Shown here piece by piece: positions 1 through 7,104 of a stretch of DNA of 52,907 nucleotides (position 1 is the stretch's first letter; each line of letters starts with the position of its first letter). The position numbers and the translations under genes are program-made. The stretch is taken from NCBI GenBank assembly GCA_934636905.1, contig CAKUBJ010000009.1:1-52907 (forward strand), read 5' to 3'. The stretch is from an uncultured Dysosmobacter sp. (GTDB taxonomy: Bacteria > Bacillota > Clostridia > Oscillospirales > Oscillospiraceae). Below the pieces are notes generated by a model that saw nothing but the letters and a program-made list of their open reading frames with translations, was not told the DNA's origin and did not search any database.

Positions 1-156
1 GCCAAGGCGAAAAGGGCAAAAAGCGCCGGAAAGACACGCTGGCAGGCGTATCTGCCCTTGTCAATCGATGGTATCATCGTTACATTTGGAAACTGTTCAG
101 AATGCCGGTGGATTGCAGGAACAGCACCAGCATAATGACGGGCATCAGATACCGGA
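1..156 (-). pseudogene. Possible C-terminal scrap of a membrane transporter
   Basis: The minus strand here reads a short hydrophobic peptide, MIRYLMPVIMLVLFLQS and about nine more residues, ending in TAA near position 92. Its look (a proline in a hydrophobic helix close to the C-terminus) recalls the last helix of sodium:neurotransmitter symporters. It directly follows the point where the cas3 remnant loses homology, so two decayed genes appear to be joined here. The assignment rests on about 25 residues and is weak. Nothing else is visible in bases 1-90. Confidence 0.2.
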
Positions 157-787
157 TCATAACCACATATTGCCAACATACGCCTTAATTACTTCTGCAT
201 TCTGATCCAGAATCGTAAGTAACGGAGCGGTGAAAATGATCCGAGATTTGTTCCACCGGGCAGCATGGGCCAGCGCATAGCGCAGAGAACTCAGCGTCTT
301 TCCTGCACCGGTAGGAACATTCAGTTGATAAATACCGCCCGGCCGTTCCGCAAATTGACGGCACTGGCGGGAGATTTCCATTCTGGCTCTTTGAATCTCC
401 CTATTTCCATTCCCCGATACGAGGGAGAGTTTTTTCAATTTCCCTTCCAGATGCCGTAAACAGGCATTCCAGAGTTCCCTCTTATCTTTCAATTCCGTCG
501 GCTTAGGCCGCCCTGTCTGAAATTCCGCCGTATCCCGCCGATCTCCCTGAATTACCGCTGACAACAGCAGGCGCGCCGAACCGCTTCTTTCCGCGCAGCG
601 CTTTCAAGATATGCCTGAAACGGCAGCGAAAATTTTCCGCGTCATGGAGCAGCCCTGCCAGATACGCCGCTTTGGAAAGATCTATGCCGGACAGGCATTC
701 TGACGCGCAGCAAGCAGTTGCCCTGCAATGCTCCGCGACTGTCTGACGCCGCAGGCCGTCCTCTGAAATGTGGGCGTAGTATGCCAT
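157..787 (-). pseudogene. Decayed cas3 (type I CRISPR HD nuclease-helicase)
   Basis: Two pieces in different frames, read right to left, match Cas3. The first (787 to about 560) starts MAYYAHISEDG, carries a QTVAEH motif and the LLHDA metal-binding HD motif, as in the N-terminal HD nuclease of Cas3. The second (564 to 157) carries the helicase Walker A VPTGAGKTLSSLRYALAHA followed by a motif Ia-like IIFTAPLLTILDQNA. Between them most of the HD domain is missing, and after the DQNA segment the helicase stops. A full Cas3 has about 700-800 residues, so less than a third remains. The arrangement resembles type I-C Cas3, but subtype cannot be fixed from these fragments. No other cas gene or repeat array is visible. 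The gene must be non-functional. Confidence 0.75.
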
Positions 788-877
788 GTTCGTGTTCCTC
801 CCGGAAAAGAAAAATCAGCCCTGTGGGATCACAGAACTGACTGACGGGGCTGAAGTTTAGCCCTGAATCTTGTCTAT

Positions 878-906
878 ATAGTACATAAAGCAGGAGAGAA
901 AGTCAA
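878..906 (-). promoter_or_regulatory. Sigma-A promoter for the cas3 remnant
   Basis: Read on the minus strand, a -35 box TTGACT (906-901) is separated by 17 bp from a -10 box TACTAT (883-878). It lies about 95 bp upstream of the cas3 start, and is better preserved than the gene it served. Confidence 0.6.
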
Positions 907-918
907 CAGCAATAGGCT

Positions 919-974
919 AAAATGCAAAAATTTTATCGAATATTTACCCTTAATTTTATATAGAATTGCATTTT
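919..974. repeat. Short inverted repeat in AT-rich spacer
   Basis: AAAATGCAA (919-927) faces TTGCATTTT (966-974) across an AT-rich spacer between the cas3 promoter and the catalase remnant. No function can be assigned. It lies close to the point (about 1018) where the catalase homology begins abruptly. Confidence 0.35.
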
Positions 975-1018
975 GCAGGCAAAGGCTTTTTCGCACTTGT
1001 GGCCCTTGGGCTTCCACG

Positions 1019-1245
1019 GTCGGCACAGAGGAACTGGGGCACCTTGAGATGGTGGGCGCCATCGTGCACCAGCTGACCCGGAACCTGACCGCCGACCAGA
1101 TTAAGGAATCCGGTTTCGATGCCTACTTTGTTGACCACACCACCGGCGTGTTCCCGCAGTTTGCTTCCGGCTTCCCATGGTCTGCCGCCACCATGCAGGT
1201 CACCGGCGATACCGTTGCCGATCTCACCGAAGACCTTGCAGCAGA
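1019..1245 (+). pseudogene. CotJC-type manganese catalase, middle fragment left of the element
   Basis: From about 1019 the plus strand reads VGTEELGHLEMVGAIV and continues to DLTEDLAA, the middle of the spore-coat/manganese catalase family (CotJC). The EELGH segment contains a Glu and a His that bind manganese in this family. Upstream of 1019 homology stops: the expected first 60 or so residues, including the start and the first ligand Glu, are absent. At 1244-1245 the frame runs into the serine-recombinase element and ends at a stop codon 14 bases later. The rest of the gene resumes in frame at 8475. The piece is therefore disrupted twice, by 5' loss and by insertion. Confidence 0.85.
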
Positions 1246-1268
1246 TGCTGCGATGGTGTAAGGACAAC
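1246..1268 (+). repeat. Left terminal inverted repeat (attL arm)
   Basis: This 23-bp arm begins TGCTGCGATGG and ends AAGGACAAC. It is the perfect reverse complement of 8458-8480. Together with the GA at 1244-1245 it forms the element half of attL; the other half is catalase coding sequence. Confidence 0.9.
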
Positions 1269-1348
1269 GAATCTTTGTCGGGTCGGCAAAATTTTCACTT
1301 CTGCCCTGCGGGATACCGGCATATTCCTGATTCAGGAGGACTCTGCTT

Positions 1349-1483
1349 ATGAACGACTCAATTTGTAAAAGCTACTTTAGAAGCGGCGAAGAATACACCA
1401 CCGTGCAGAGTTACACCGATGTCTGGATTCGGCTGATCAATCAGCTGGAACGCTCCAAGGTGATTCTGTCCGGAGCCAGATAA
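1349..1483 (+). CDS. 44-aa protein upstream of the recombinase
   Basis: An ATG seven bases after AGGAGG (1335-1340) opens a 44-codon frame starting MNDSICKSYFRSGEEY and ending LERSKVILSGAR, with no Cys pairs, signal peptide or membrane segment. It is the first gene inside the element, 80 bp from the left arm and 103 bp before the recombinase. Small ORFs in this position are common in TnpX-like elements, and a recombination directionality factor or other accessory protein is a reasonable guess, but no function can be read from the sequence. A terminator-like hairpin separates it from the recombinase. Confidence 0.6.
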   Translation: MNDSICKSYFRSGEEYTTVQSYTDVWIRLINQLERSKVILSGAR

Positions 1484-1507
1484 CTGAATAGCGGTGCAAA
1501 TACAGAT

Positions 1508-1552
1508 ACCCGCTTTCATTGCGCGCAGGACGTAATGAAGGCGGGTCTTTTT
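1508..1552 (+). terminator. Terminator/attenuator between small ORF and recombinase
   Basis: ACCCGCTTTCATT (1508-1520) pairs with AATGAAGGCGGGT (1534-1546), one G-T pair, followed by CTTTTT. It lies 35 bp before the recombinase start, so readthrough or a separate promoter would be needed to express the recombinase. Confidence 0.7.
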
Positions 1553-1586
1553 ATATTCTGTTGAAAATGGATGGGAGGCATTCAAA

Positions 1587-3143
1587 ATGGAAAAGGCTGC
1601 AATTTACTGCCGTCTGTCTGAGGAAGACCGCAACAAGAAAAAGGAAACGGATGACAGCAACAGCATCCGGAACCAGAAGGCGATGCTGCTGGAATATTCG
1701 ATACAGCAAGGCTGGGAAGTATATCACATTTACAGCGATGACAATTACACCGGTGCAGACCGGAACCGTCCGGAATTCAACCGTATGTTGGAGGATGCGC
1801 AGGCACATCAATTTGATATCATCCTCTGCAAGAGCCAGTCCCGCTTCACCCGTGAACTGGAATTGGTGGAAAAATACATCCACGGGTTATTCCCTATCTG
1901 GGGGATTCGGTTTGTCAGCCTGATAGACAATGCCGATACCGCCAACAAAGGCAACAAGAAATCCCGTCAGATCAATGGACTGGTCAACGAATGGTATCTG
2001 GAGGAGATGTCCGAGAACATCCGTGCCGTGCTGGCCAACCGCCGTAAGAACGGCTTTCACATCGGCGCCTTCGCCCTCTATGGCTACAAGAAAGACCCTG
2101 CGCAAAAAGGACATCTGATGATTGACGAAGAAGCCGCCGCCATCGTGCGGGAGGTATTCACCCTCTTCTCGCAAGGGGTCGGAAAAACCGCCATCGCCCG
2201 GATGCTCAATGACCGCGGCATACCGAATCCCACGGAGTATAAGCGGCTGCATGGCCTGCATTACCAGCAGCCCAAGTGGAAAAACAGCACGCTATGGAAA
2301 TACTCGGCGATCTCCCATATGCTGACCAATGAAATGTATATCGGAAACATGGTACAGGGCAAATACGGCAGTGTTTCCTATAAAACCAAGCAGAATAAGC
2401 CGCGCCCGAAAGAGAATTGGTATCGCATGGAGCATACCCATGAGGCAATCATTGACCGCAATCTGTGGGATCGGGTACAGGCGCTCATTGCCGCCAGAGC
2501 AAAGCCTTTTGACGCAGGAACGGTGGGGCTGTTTGCCGGAAAAGCCCGCTGTGCCAACTGCGGCTATACCATGCGATCCTCAAAAAATCGCGGAAAGCAC
2601 TATCTGCAATGCTCCAACCGGCATGTGGCAAAGGACGCCTGCATCGGCTCCTTTATTGCGGTAGAGAAGCTGGAGAAGATCGTCATTCAGGAATTGAACG
2701 CGCTCTCGCAGCGTTATCTGGATCAGGCCAAATTGGAACGAAGCATTGAGTTCAACCAGAATCTGGAGCAGCAGCGGGCAAATTGGCTGAATGCCAAAGA
2801 GAAGCTTGCAGGGCAGATGGAAGATCATCACACATACGTTCGCACACTCTACATGGATAAGGTAAAGGGGATCGTCAGCGAGGCGGACTATCTTGCCATG
2901 GCAGATGATTTTGCCAAGGAGCGGGCGCGGATGGAATCGCAGATCAAGGAGGCCCAGCACCATATAGCGGATCTGGATGCCCAGATGCTTCCCGGCAATC
3001 AGCGAAAGGAGATCATCCGGGGCTATACCCATGTGGAGCACCTGACCCGTGAAATGGTGGAGATCCTCATCGACTATATCACGGTCGGAAAGAGAATCCC
3101 CGGTACACAGGACGTCCCCATTGAGATTCACTGGAATTTCTGA
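1587..3143 (+). CDS. Large serine recombinase, TnpX-like
   Basis: A 518-aa site-specific recombinase. The N-terminal resolvase domain (about 1-150) has the catalytic motif AIYCRLSEED, with the nucleophile Ser at residue 11, and the arginines expected near SQSRFTRE. A recombinase domain follows (about 165-275), then a zinc ribbon (CANCGY ... LQCSN, about 315-350) and a C-terminal coiled-coil stretch rich in Glu, Gln and Lys, typical of large serine integrases. Start ATG 1587 is preceded by GGGAGG at 1573-1578. It should excise the element as a circle and insert it by recombining a GA-centred attP with a GA-containing target. Its position next to the left arm and the perfect terminal repeats support it as the element's own recombinase, and the frame is intact, so it may be active. 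Confidence 0.92.
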   Translation: MEKAAIYCRLSEEDRNKKKETDDSNSIRNQKAMLLEYSIQQGWEVYHIYSDDNYTGADRNRPEFNRMLEDAQAHQFDIILCKSQSRFTRELELVEKYIHGLFPIWGIRFVSLIDNADTANKGNKKSRQINGLVNEWYLEEMSENIRAVLANRRKNGFHIGAFALYGYKKDPAQKGHLMIDEEAAAIVREVFTLFSQGVGKTAIARMLNDRGIPNPTEYKRLHGLHYQQPKWKNSTLWKYSAISHMLTNEMYIGNMVQGKYGSVSYKTKQNKPRPKENWYRMEHTHEAIIDRNLWDRVQALIAARAKPFDAGTVGLFAGKARCANCGYTMRSSKNRGKHYLQCSNRHVAKDACIGSFIAVEKLEKIVIQELNALSQRYLDQAKLERSIEFNQNLEQQRANWLNAKEKLAGQMEDHHTYVRTLYMDKVKGIVSEADYLAMADDFAKERARMESQIKEAQHHIADLDAQMLPGNQRKEIIRGYTHVEHLTREMVEILIDYITVGKRIPGTQDVPIEIHWNF

Positions 3144-3149
3144 AATCAT

Positions 3150-3184
3150 AAAGGAACGCTTATCGCTAAGCGTTCCTTTTTCTC
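3150..3184 (+). terminator. Rho-independent terminator after the recombinase
   Basis: The stem AAGGAACGCTTA / TAAGCGTTCCTT around a TCGC loop is followed by TTTCT, directly after the recombinase stop. It isolates the recombinase transcript from the sigma/anti-sigma pair. Confidence 0.85.
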
Positions 3185-3193
3185 GACAGGTTT

Positions 3194-3199
3194 GCTATA
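3194..3199 (+). promoter_or_regulatory. -10-like box before the sigma factor
   Basis: A perfect TATAAT about 85 bp before the sigma factor start. No good TTGACA lies 16-18 bp upstream (TTCCTT is the closest). Whether it is a weak sigma-A promoter or overlaps an autoregulated ECF promoter cannot be decided. Confidence 0.35.
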
Positions 3200-3282
3200 A
3201 TAGTAAAAAAATTTTCTTTTTTCCGATGCAATAAAACGTCCTGCCCGTGCATTACATGGATGACAGGACAGGAGAATGGTTT

Positions 3283-3861
3283 ATGCTGAGTATGCTGCTG
3301 ACCACAACCGAATACGCACCGGCTTTAGACCGGAGTGCGCTGGAGCGGCTGCTGATCGCCGTTGCTGCCGGTGAGCAGGAAGCGCTGGCGGAGCTGTACC
3401 ACCGCACCAGAGCGGCGGTTTACGGCATGGCGCTGTCGTATCTGCACAACGCCCACGACGCCCAGGATCTGACACAGGATGTCTTTGTCCGGGTCTGGGA
3501 CTGTGGGGCACAGTACCGCCCTACCGGTTCTCCCATGGGCTGGCTGCTGGCGGTGTGCCGGAATCTCTGCCTGATGCAGCTGCGCAGCGAGAGCCGCCAT
3601 ACCCCCCTGACCGATGCGGAGTGGGACGCCATTCCCGCAGAGGAAACGGGCTTATCCGCCGATGAACGCACCCTCTTGCATCAGGCCTTGGCCGGGCTTG
3701 GTGAGGAGGAACGGCGCGTGGTGCTGCTCCACGCGGTAACGGGCCTGAAGCACCGGGAAATCGCAACGCTGTTGGAACTCCCCCTCCCTACCGTCCTGTC
3801 GAAATATCACAGAGCATTGAAGAAAATGCGAAGCTTTCTGGAAGGAGATGACGCCCGATGA
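3283..3861 (+). CDS. ECF-type RNA polymerase sigma factor
   Basis: 192 aa, the usual ECF length. Region 2 (about 25-90) contains the -10 recognition segment DAQDLTQDVFVRVWD; region 4 (about 130-185) contains the helix-turn-helix HREIATLLELPLPTVLSKYHRAL. The start at 3283 is chosen for GGAG eight bases upstream; an in-frame ATG at 3247 has no such site. Its last codon overlaps the anti-sigma start by 4 bp (ATGA), so the two are translationally coupled. It probably transcribes its own operon and other targets when the anti-sigma factor releases it. It rides as cargo on the element, or the element captured a host module. Confidence 0.85.
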   Translation: MLSMLLTTTEYAPALDRSALERLLIAVAAGEQEALAELYHRTRAAVYGMALSYLHNAHDAQDLTQDVFVRVWDCGAQYRPTGSPMGWLLAVCRNLCLMQLRSESRHTPLTDAEWDAIPAEETGLSADERTLLHQALAGLGEEERRVVLLHAVTGLKHREIATLLELPLPTVLSKYHRALKKMRSFLEGDDAR

Positions 3862-5072
3862 CCAACGATTTCATGGAAAAGCGTCTGGCCGATGCGCTGG
3901 AAAAGACAGCGCCGGACGATGTGGATGGCGTTCTCTCCCGCTGCAAAGAGCGGAAAGGAACGGTAATCCCAATGACAACGAAGAAAACAAAGAAAGCATG
4001 GACCACCCTGACGGCGGCCTGCCTTGCGCTGGTGCTGGTAGGCAGCGGGCTGTTCTATCAGCAGGCTAACGCCGTGGCATCCGTGGTGTCGCTGGACGTG
4101 AACCCCAGCATTGAGTTGAAAGTCAACAAAAACGAAAAGGTGCTGTCCTGCACACCGCTGAATGACGACGCCAAGGCAGTGCTTTCTGACATGGGCAACG
4201 GCGCCGATCTCAAGGGCGCCAAGCTGGACGTGGCGGTGAACGCCATCGTAGGCGGTCTTGTGCGCAGCGGCTACCTCAGCGACCTGTCCTCCGCCATTAT
4301 GATCTCTGTGGAGGACAAGGATCAGACCCGGGCCGAAAAACTCCAGCGGGAACTGACCGATACTGTAGACGGCGTGCTGGAAAGCAGTGCAGCCAAGGCG
4401 TCCGTGCTGACCCAGACAGTGACGCAGGATGCAGAACTGGAACAGCAGGCAAAGGCCAACAACATCTCCACCGGCAAGGCGGCACTGGTGAACCGCATCG
4501 TTGCCATGAACGGGAAATTATCCTTTGACGCGCTGGCGGCGCTGTCCGTGGAGGAACTGAACGATCTGGCGGAAGCAGGCGCGCCTGCCATGCCCATCGG
4601 CACGGACAAGGCCATGGACCTTGCCGCGGCGGCGTTTGGCAAGGCCTCTGCCGCCAAGATGGCATACAGCGCGGTCGATCCCGAGCTGGACGAATCCCCC
4701 GCCCACTATGAGGTGGAGATCAAGAGCCAGAGCGGCGAGGAGTTCGAGTACAAGCTCGACGCCTACACCGGCGCGATTCTGGAGAGCAAGCGCGAGGTGG
4801 AGGACGGAGCGGAGATGCCTGCGGTGCAGCCCTCCAGACCCGAGCCGCCCGCAGCAGTGCAGGACATCGGCTATGCCAAGGCGAAGTCCATCGCCCTGAA
4901 CCATGCGGGCGTGAGCGAGAGCAAGGCGTATGACATGGACGTTGAGCTGGACGACGAGGACGGAACGCTCGTCTACGAGGTGGAGTTCAAGTCCGGCAGC
5001 ATGGAGTATGACTATGAGATCGACGCGGCCTCCGGCGAGATCCTGAAACATGAAGCGGAATTGGATGACTGA
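3858..5072 (+). CDS. RsgI-type transmembrane anti-sigma factor with two PepSY domains
   Basis: 404 aa. A short cytoplasmic N-terminus (1-45) would bind the sigma factor. One membrane helix follows (about 48-66). The outer part begins with an RsgI domain (about 72-130) whose VNPSIEL motif places N82-P83 where RsgI proteins cleave themselves. Two PepSY-like repeats lie near 250-310 and 340-402, each ending with a 'YEIDAASGEIL' type turn; PepSY domains often bind or inhibit proteases. RsgI proteins of Clostridium thermocellum sense carbohydrates outside the cell and release SigI by regulated proteolysis; here the sensor is PepSY instead of a sugar-binding module, and the partner looks like a true ECF factor. 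What it senses is unknown. A strong terminator follows. Confidence 0.8.
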   Translation: MTNDFMEKRLADALEKTAPDDVDGVLSRCKERKGTVIPMTTKKTKKAWTTLTAACLALVLVGSGLFYQQANAVASVVSLDVNPSIELKVNKNEKVLSCTPLNDDAKAVLSDMGNGADLKGAKLDVAVNAIVGGLVRSGYLSDLSSAIMISVEDKDQTRAEKLQRELTDTVDGVLESSAAKASVLTQTVTQDAELEQQAKANNISTGKAALVNRIVAMNGKLSFDALAALSVEELNDLAEAGAPAMPIGTDKAMDLAAAAFGKASAAKMAYSAVDPELDESPAHYEVEIKSQSGEEFEYKLDAYTGAILESKREVEDGAEMPAVQPSRPEPPAAVQDIGYAKAKSIALNHAGVSESKAYDMDVELDDEDGTLVYEVEFKSGSMEYDYEIDAASGEILKHEAELDD

Positions 5073-5095
5073 TTGCGTGAAAAGCAATGATCCTA

Positions 5096-5131
5096 AAAAG
5101 ACTCGCTTACCCAAATGGTAAGCGAGTCTTT
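5096..5131 (+). terminator. Terminator of the sigma/anti-sigma operon
   Basis: AAGACTCGCTTACC pairs with GGTAAGCGAGTCTT across a short AAAT loop and is followed by TTGG, 24 bp after the anti-sigma stop. Confidence 0.85.
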
Positions 5132-5240
5132 TGGCAGAATCAGTTTGAGGACACCCCTGGCGTATTTGCCTCGTGCACGCGGGAATGACAGGAACGATAC
5201 CGCAGCGGCACATATTCCCGGAAAAAGCAAAAGAATTCCC

Positions 5241-5269
5241 TTGACAAAATCGGCGGCAGACAACATAAT
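5241..5269 (+). promoter_or_regulatory. Sigma-A promoter of the ABC-F gene
   Basis: TTGACA (5241-5246), 17-bp spacer, CATAAT (5264-5269). Transcription would start near 5276, giving a leader of about 145 nt before the ABC-F start codon. Confidence 0.75.
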
Positions 5270-5311
5270 TGGAGTGTTTCAGGCGGTATCTGCAGGTGAT
5301 TCAGGCACAGG

Positions 5312-5360
5312 GCCGGATCGCACCGGCAGGATGCGGCGGCTGATGAGCCGTCGCTTTTTT
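5312..5360 (+). promoter_or_regulatory. Attenuator-like leader of the ABC-F gene
   Basis: Within the leader, GCCGG/CCGGC (5312-5316, 5323-5327) is followed by a terminator-shaped hairpin: GCGGCGGCT (5333-5341), loop GATG, AGCCGTCGC (5346-5354), then six T (5355-5360). It sits between promoter and gene, so it would stop transcription unless opened. Many antibiotic-responsive ABC-F genes are controlled by ribosome-mediated attenuation at such leaders; for this gene that is inference. Confidence 0.6.
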
Positions 5361-5421
5361 GTGCAGAAAACGAATAAATCGGGCGCTTCAGAATGCAGCG
5401 CCTGTGATGAAAGGAATGCAA

Positions 5422-7026
5422 ATGATTACAGTCAACGACGTCAGCATGAACTTCAGCGGACAGACGCTGTTCAAACATGTGGATCTGAAGTTCGTCCCCG
5501 GCAACTGCTACGGCATCATCGGCGCCAACGGCGCCGGAAAATCCACCTTCCTGCGGATTCTCTCCGGAGATCTGGAGCCCACCACCGGCGAGGTCATCAT
5601 TCCCAAGGAGGAGCGGATGTCCATTCTGAAGCAGGATCACTTCCAGTATGACGCCTACACCGTGCTGGACACGGTGATGATGGGCAACCAGCATCTCTAT
5701 GACGTCATGAAGGAAAAGGACGCCCTCTATGAGAAGGAGGACTTCACCGACGAGGATGGCGTAAAGGCCAGCGAACTGGAAGCGGAATTTGCGGAAATGG
5801 GCGGCTGGGAGGCCGAATCCGACGTTTCCCGTCTGATTCAGGGTCTTGGCCTCTCCAACGATATTCTGTACAGCGAAATGTCCAGCCTCACCGCCAAGGA
5901 AAAGGTGAAGGTGCTGCTGGCACAGGCGCTGTTCGGCAAGCCGGATATCATCCTGCTGGACGAACCTACCAACCATCTGGACATTCAGGCCATCGAATGG
6001 CTGGAGGACTTCCTGATGGAGTGCGAAAGCCTGATTCTGGTGGTGAGCCATGACCGGCACTTCCTCAACACCGTCTGCACCAACATTGTGGACGTGGACT
6101 ACGGCCAGATCAAGATGTATGTGGGCAACTACGAGTTCTGGTACGAATCCAGCCAGATGGTGCAGCGGATGATGAAGGATCAGAACCGGAAAAACGAGGA
6201 AAAGATCAGGGAATTGCAGCTGTTCATTCAGCGATTCTCCGCCAACAAGTCCAAGAGCAAGCAGGCCACCGCCCGCCGGAAGCTGCTGGACAAGCTGACG
6301 GTGGAGGAAATGCCCGCCTCCTCCCGGCGCTACCCCTTCGTGGGCTTTACCATGGATCGGGAATGCGGCAAGGAGATTCTGGCGGTGGAAGGGCTATCCA
6401 AAACCGTGGATGACCGCAAGGTGCTGGATAACGTGTCTTTCCGGGTCAACAAGGGCGATAAGATCGCCTTTGTAGGCGAGGATGAACTGGCCAAGACCAC
6501 CCTTTTCAAAATCATCATGGGCGAACTGGAGCCGGACGAAGGCACCTACAAATGGGGTACCACCATCACCACCAGCTATTTCCCCCTGGACAACTCCGCC
6601 TTTTTCAACGGCTGCGACCTGAATCTGGTGGACTGGCTGGCGCAGTTCACCCCCAAGATTCCCGAAGCCAACACGGAGTCCTTCAAACGGGCCTTTCTGG
6701 GGCGGATGCTCTTCTCCGGCGACGATGTGTTCAAACCGGTGAAAGTCCTCTCCGGCGGGGAAAAGGTGCGGTGTATGCTCTCCCGCATGATGCTCTACGG
6801 CTCCAACGTGCTGGTGCTGGATCAGCCCACCAACCATCTGGATCTGGAATCCATCACCGCCGTCAACAACGGTCTGGTGGACTTCAAGGGCGTGGTGCTT
6901 TTCGCCAGCCATGACCATGAGTTTGTCCAGACCATCGCCAACCGCATTATGGTGCTGGAAAACGGCCATCTCACCGACCGTCTTGGCACCTATGAGGACT
7001 ATATCGCCTCTCTGGTACAGGCCTGA
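5422..7026 (+). CDS. ABC-F family ribosome-associated ATPase
   Basis: 534 aa, two ATP-binding cassettes and no membrane segment, as in ABC-F proteins that act on the ribosomal E site. The first cassette has Walker A GANGAGKST and Walker B IILLDEPTNHLD, but the signature reads LTAKEKVKV instead of LSGGQ. The inter-domain linker (about 245-300) is basic and coiled. The second cassette has a degenerate Walker A (GEDELAKTT) but a good LSGGEKVR signature. The altered motifs look like a trait of a YbiT-like subfamily common in clostridia, not damage. The start at 5422 is chosen for AAAGGA six bases upstream; 5416 is possible. Role may be translation-stress relief or ribosome protection; resistance cannot be asserted from sequence. 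Confidence 0.85.
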   Translation: MITVNDVSMNFSGQTLFKHVDLKFVPGNCYGIIGANGAGKSTFLRILSGDLEPTTGEVIIPKEERMSILKQDHFQYDAYTVLDTVMMGNQHLYDVMKEKDALYEKEDFTDEDGVKASELEAEFAEMGGWEAESDVSRLIQGLGLSNDILYSEMSSLTAKEKVKVLLAQALFGKPDIILLDEPTNHLDIQAIEWLEDFLMECESLILVVSHDRHFLNTVCTNIVDVDYGQIKMYVGNYEFWYESSQMVQRMMKDQNRKNEEKIRELQLFIQRFSANKSKSKQATARRKLLDKLTVEEMPASSRRYPFVGFTMDRECGKEILAVEGLSKTVDDRKVLDNVSFRVNKGDKIAFVGEDELAKTTLFKIIMGELEPDEGTYKWGTTITTSYFPLDNSAFFNGCDLNLVDWLAQFTPKIPEANTESFKRAFLGRMLFSGDDVFKPVKVLSGGEKVRCMLSRMMLYGSNVLVLDQPTNHLDLESITAVNNGLVDFKGVVLFASHDHEFVQTIANRIMVLENGHLTDRLGTYEDYIASLVQA

Positions 7027-7104
7027 TGCGGGCCGGACACTGCCCATCCCCATGCAGTGTATCCTTCCCCTGCGCATTTTTAATTTTCAAGGAGGTTTCC
7101 GCCT

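Noticed and set aside
1..1000. A CRISPR repeat array beside the cas3 remnant
   Set aside because: No regularly spaced repeats are present in this stretch or elsewhere in the window.
1246..1300. A promoter created across the circularised element joint, as known for Tn4451
   Set aside because: TTGTCC in the right arm has no acceptable -10 box 16-18 bp further on; the palindrome is GC-rich there.
6430..6540. Degenerate second Walker A of the ABC-F protein as a sign of gene decay
   Set aside because: The frame is intact, other motifs are good and the altered loop appears characteristic of the subfamily. The same holds for the second cassette of the RbsA-type ATPase.
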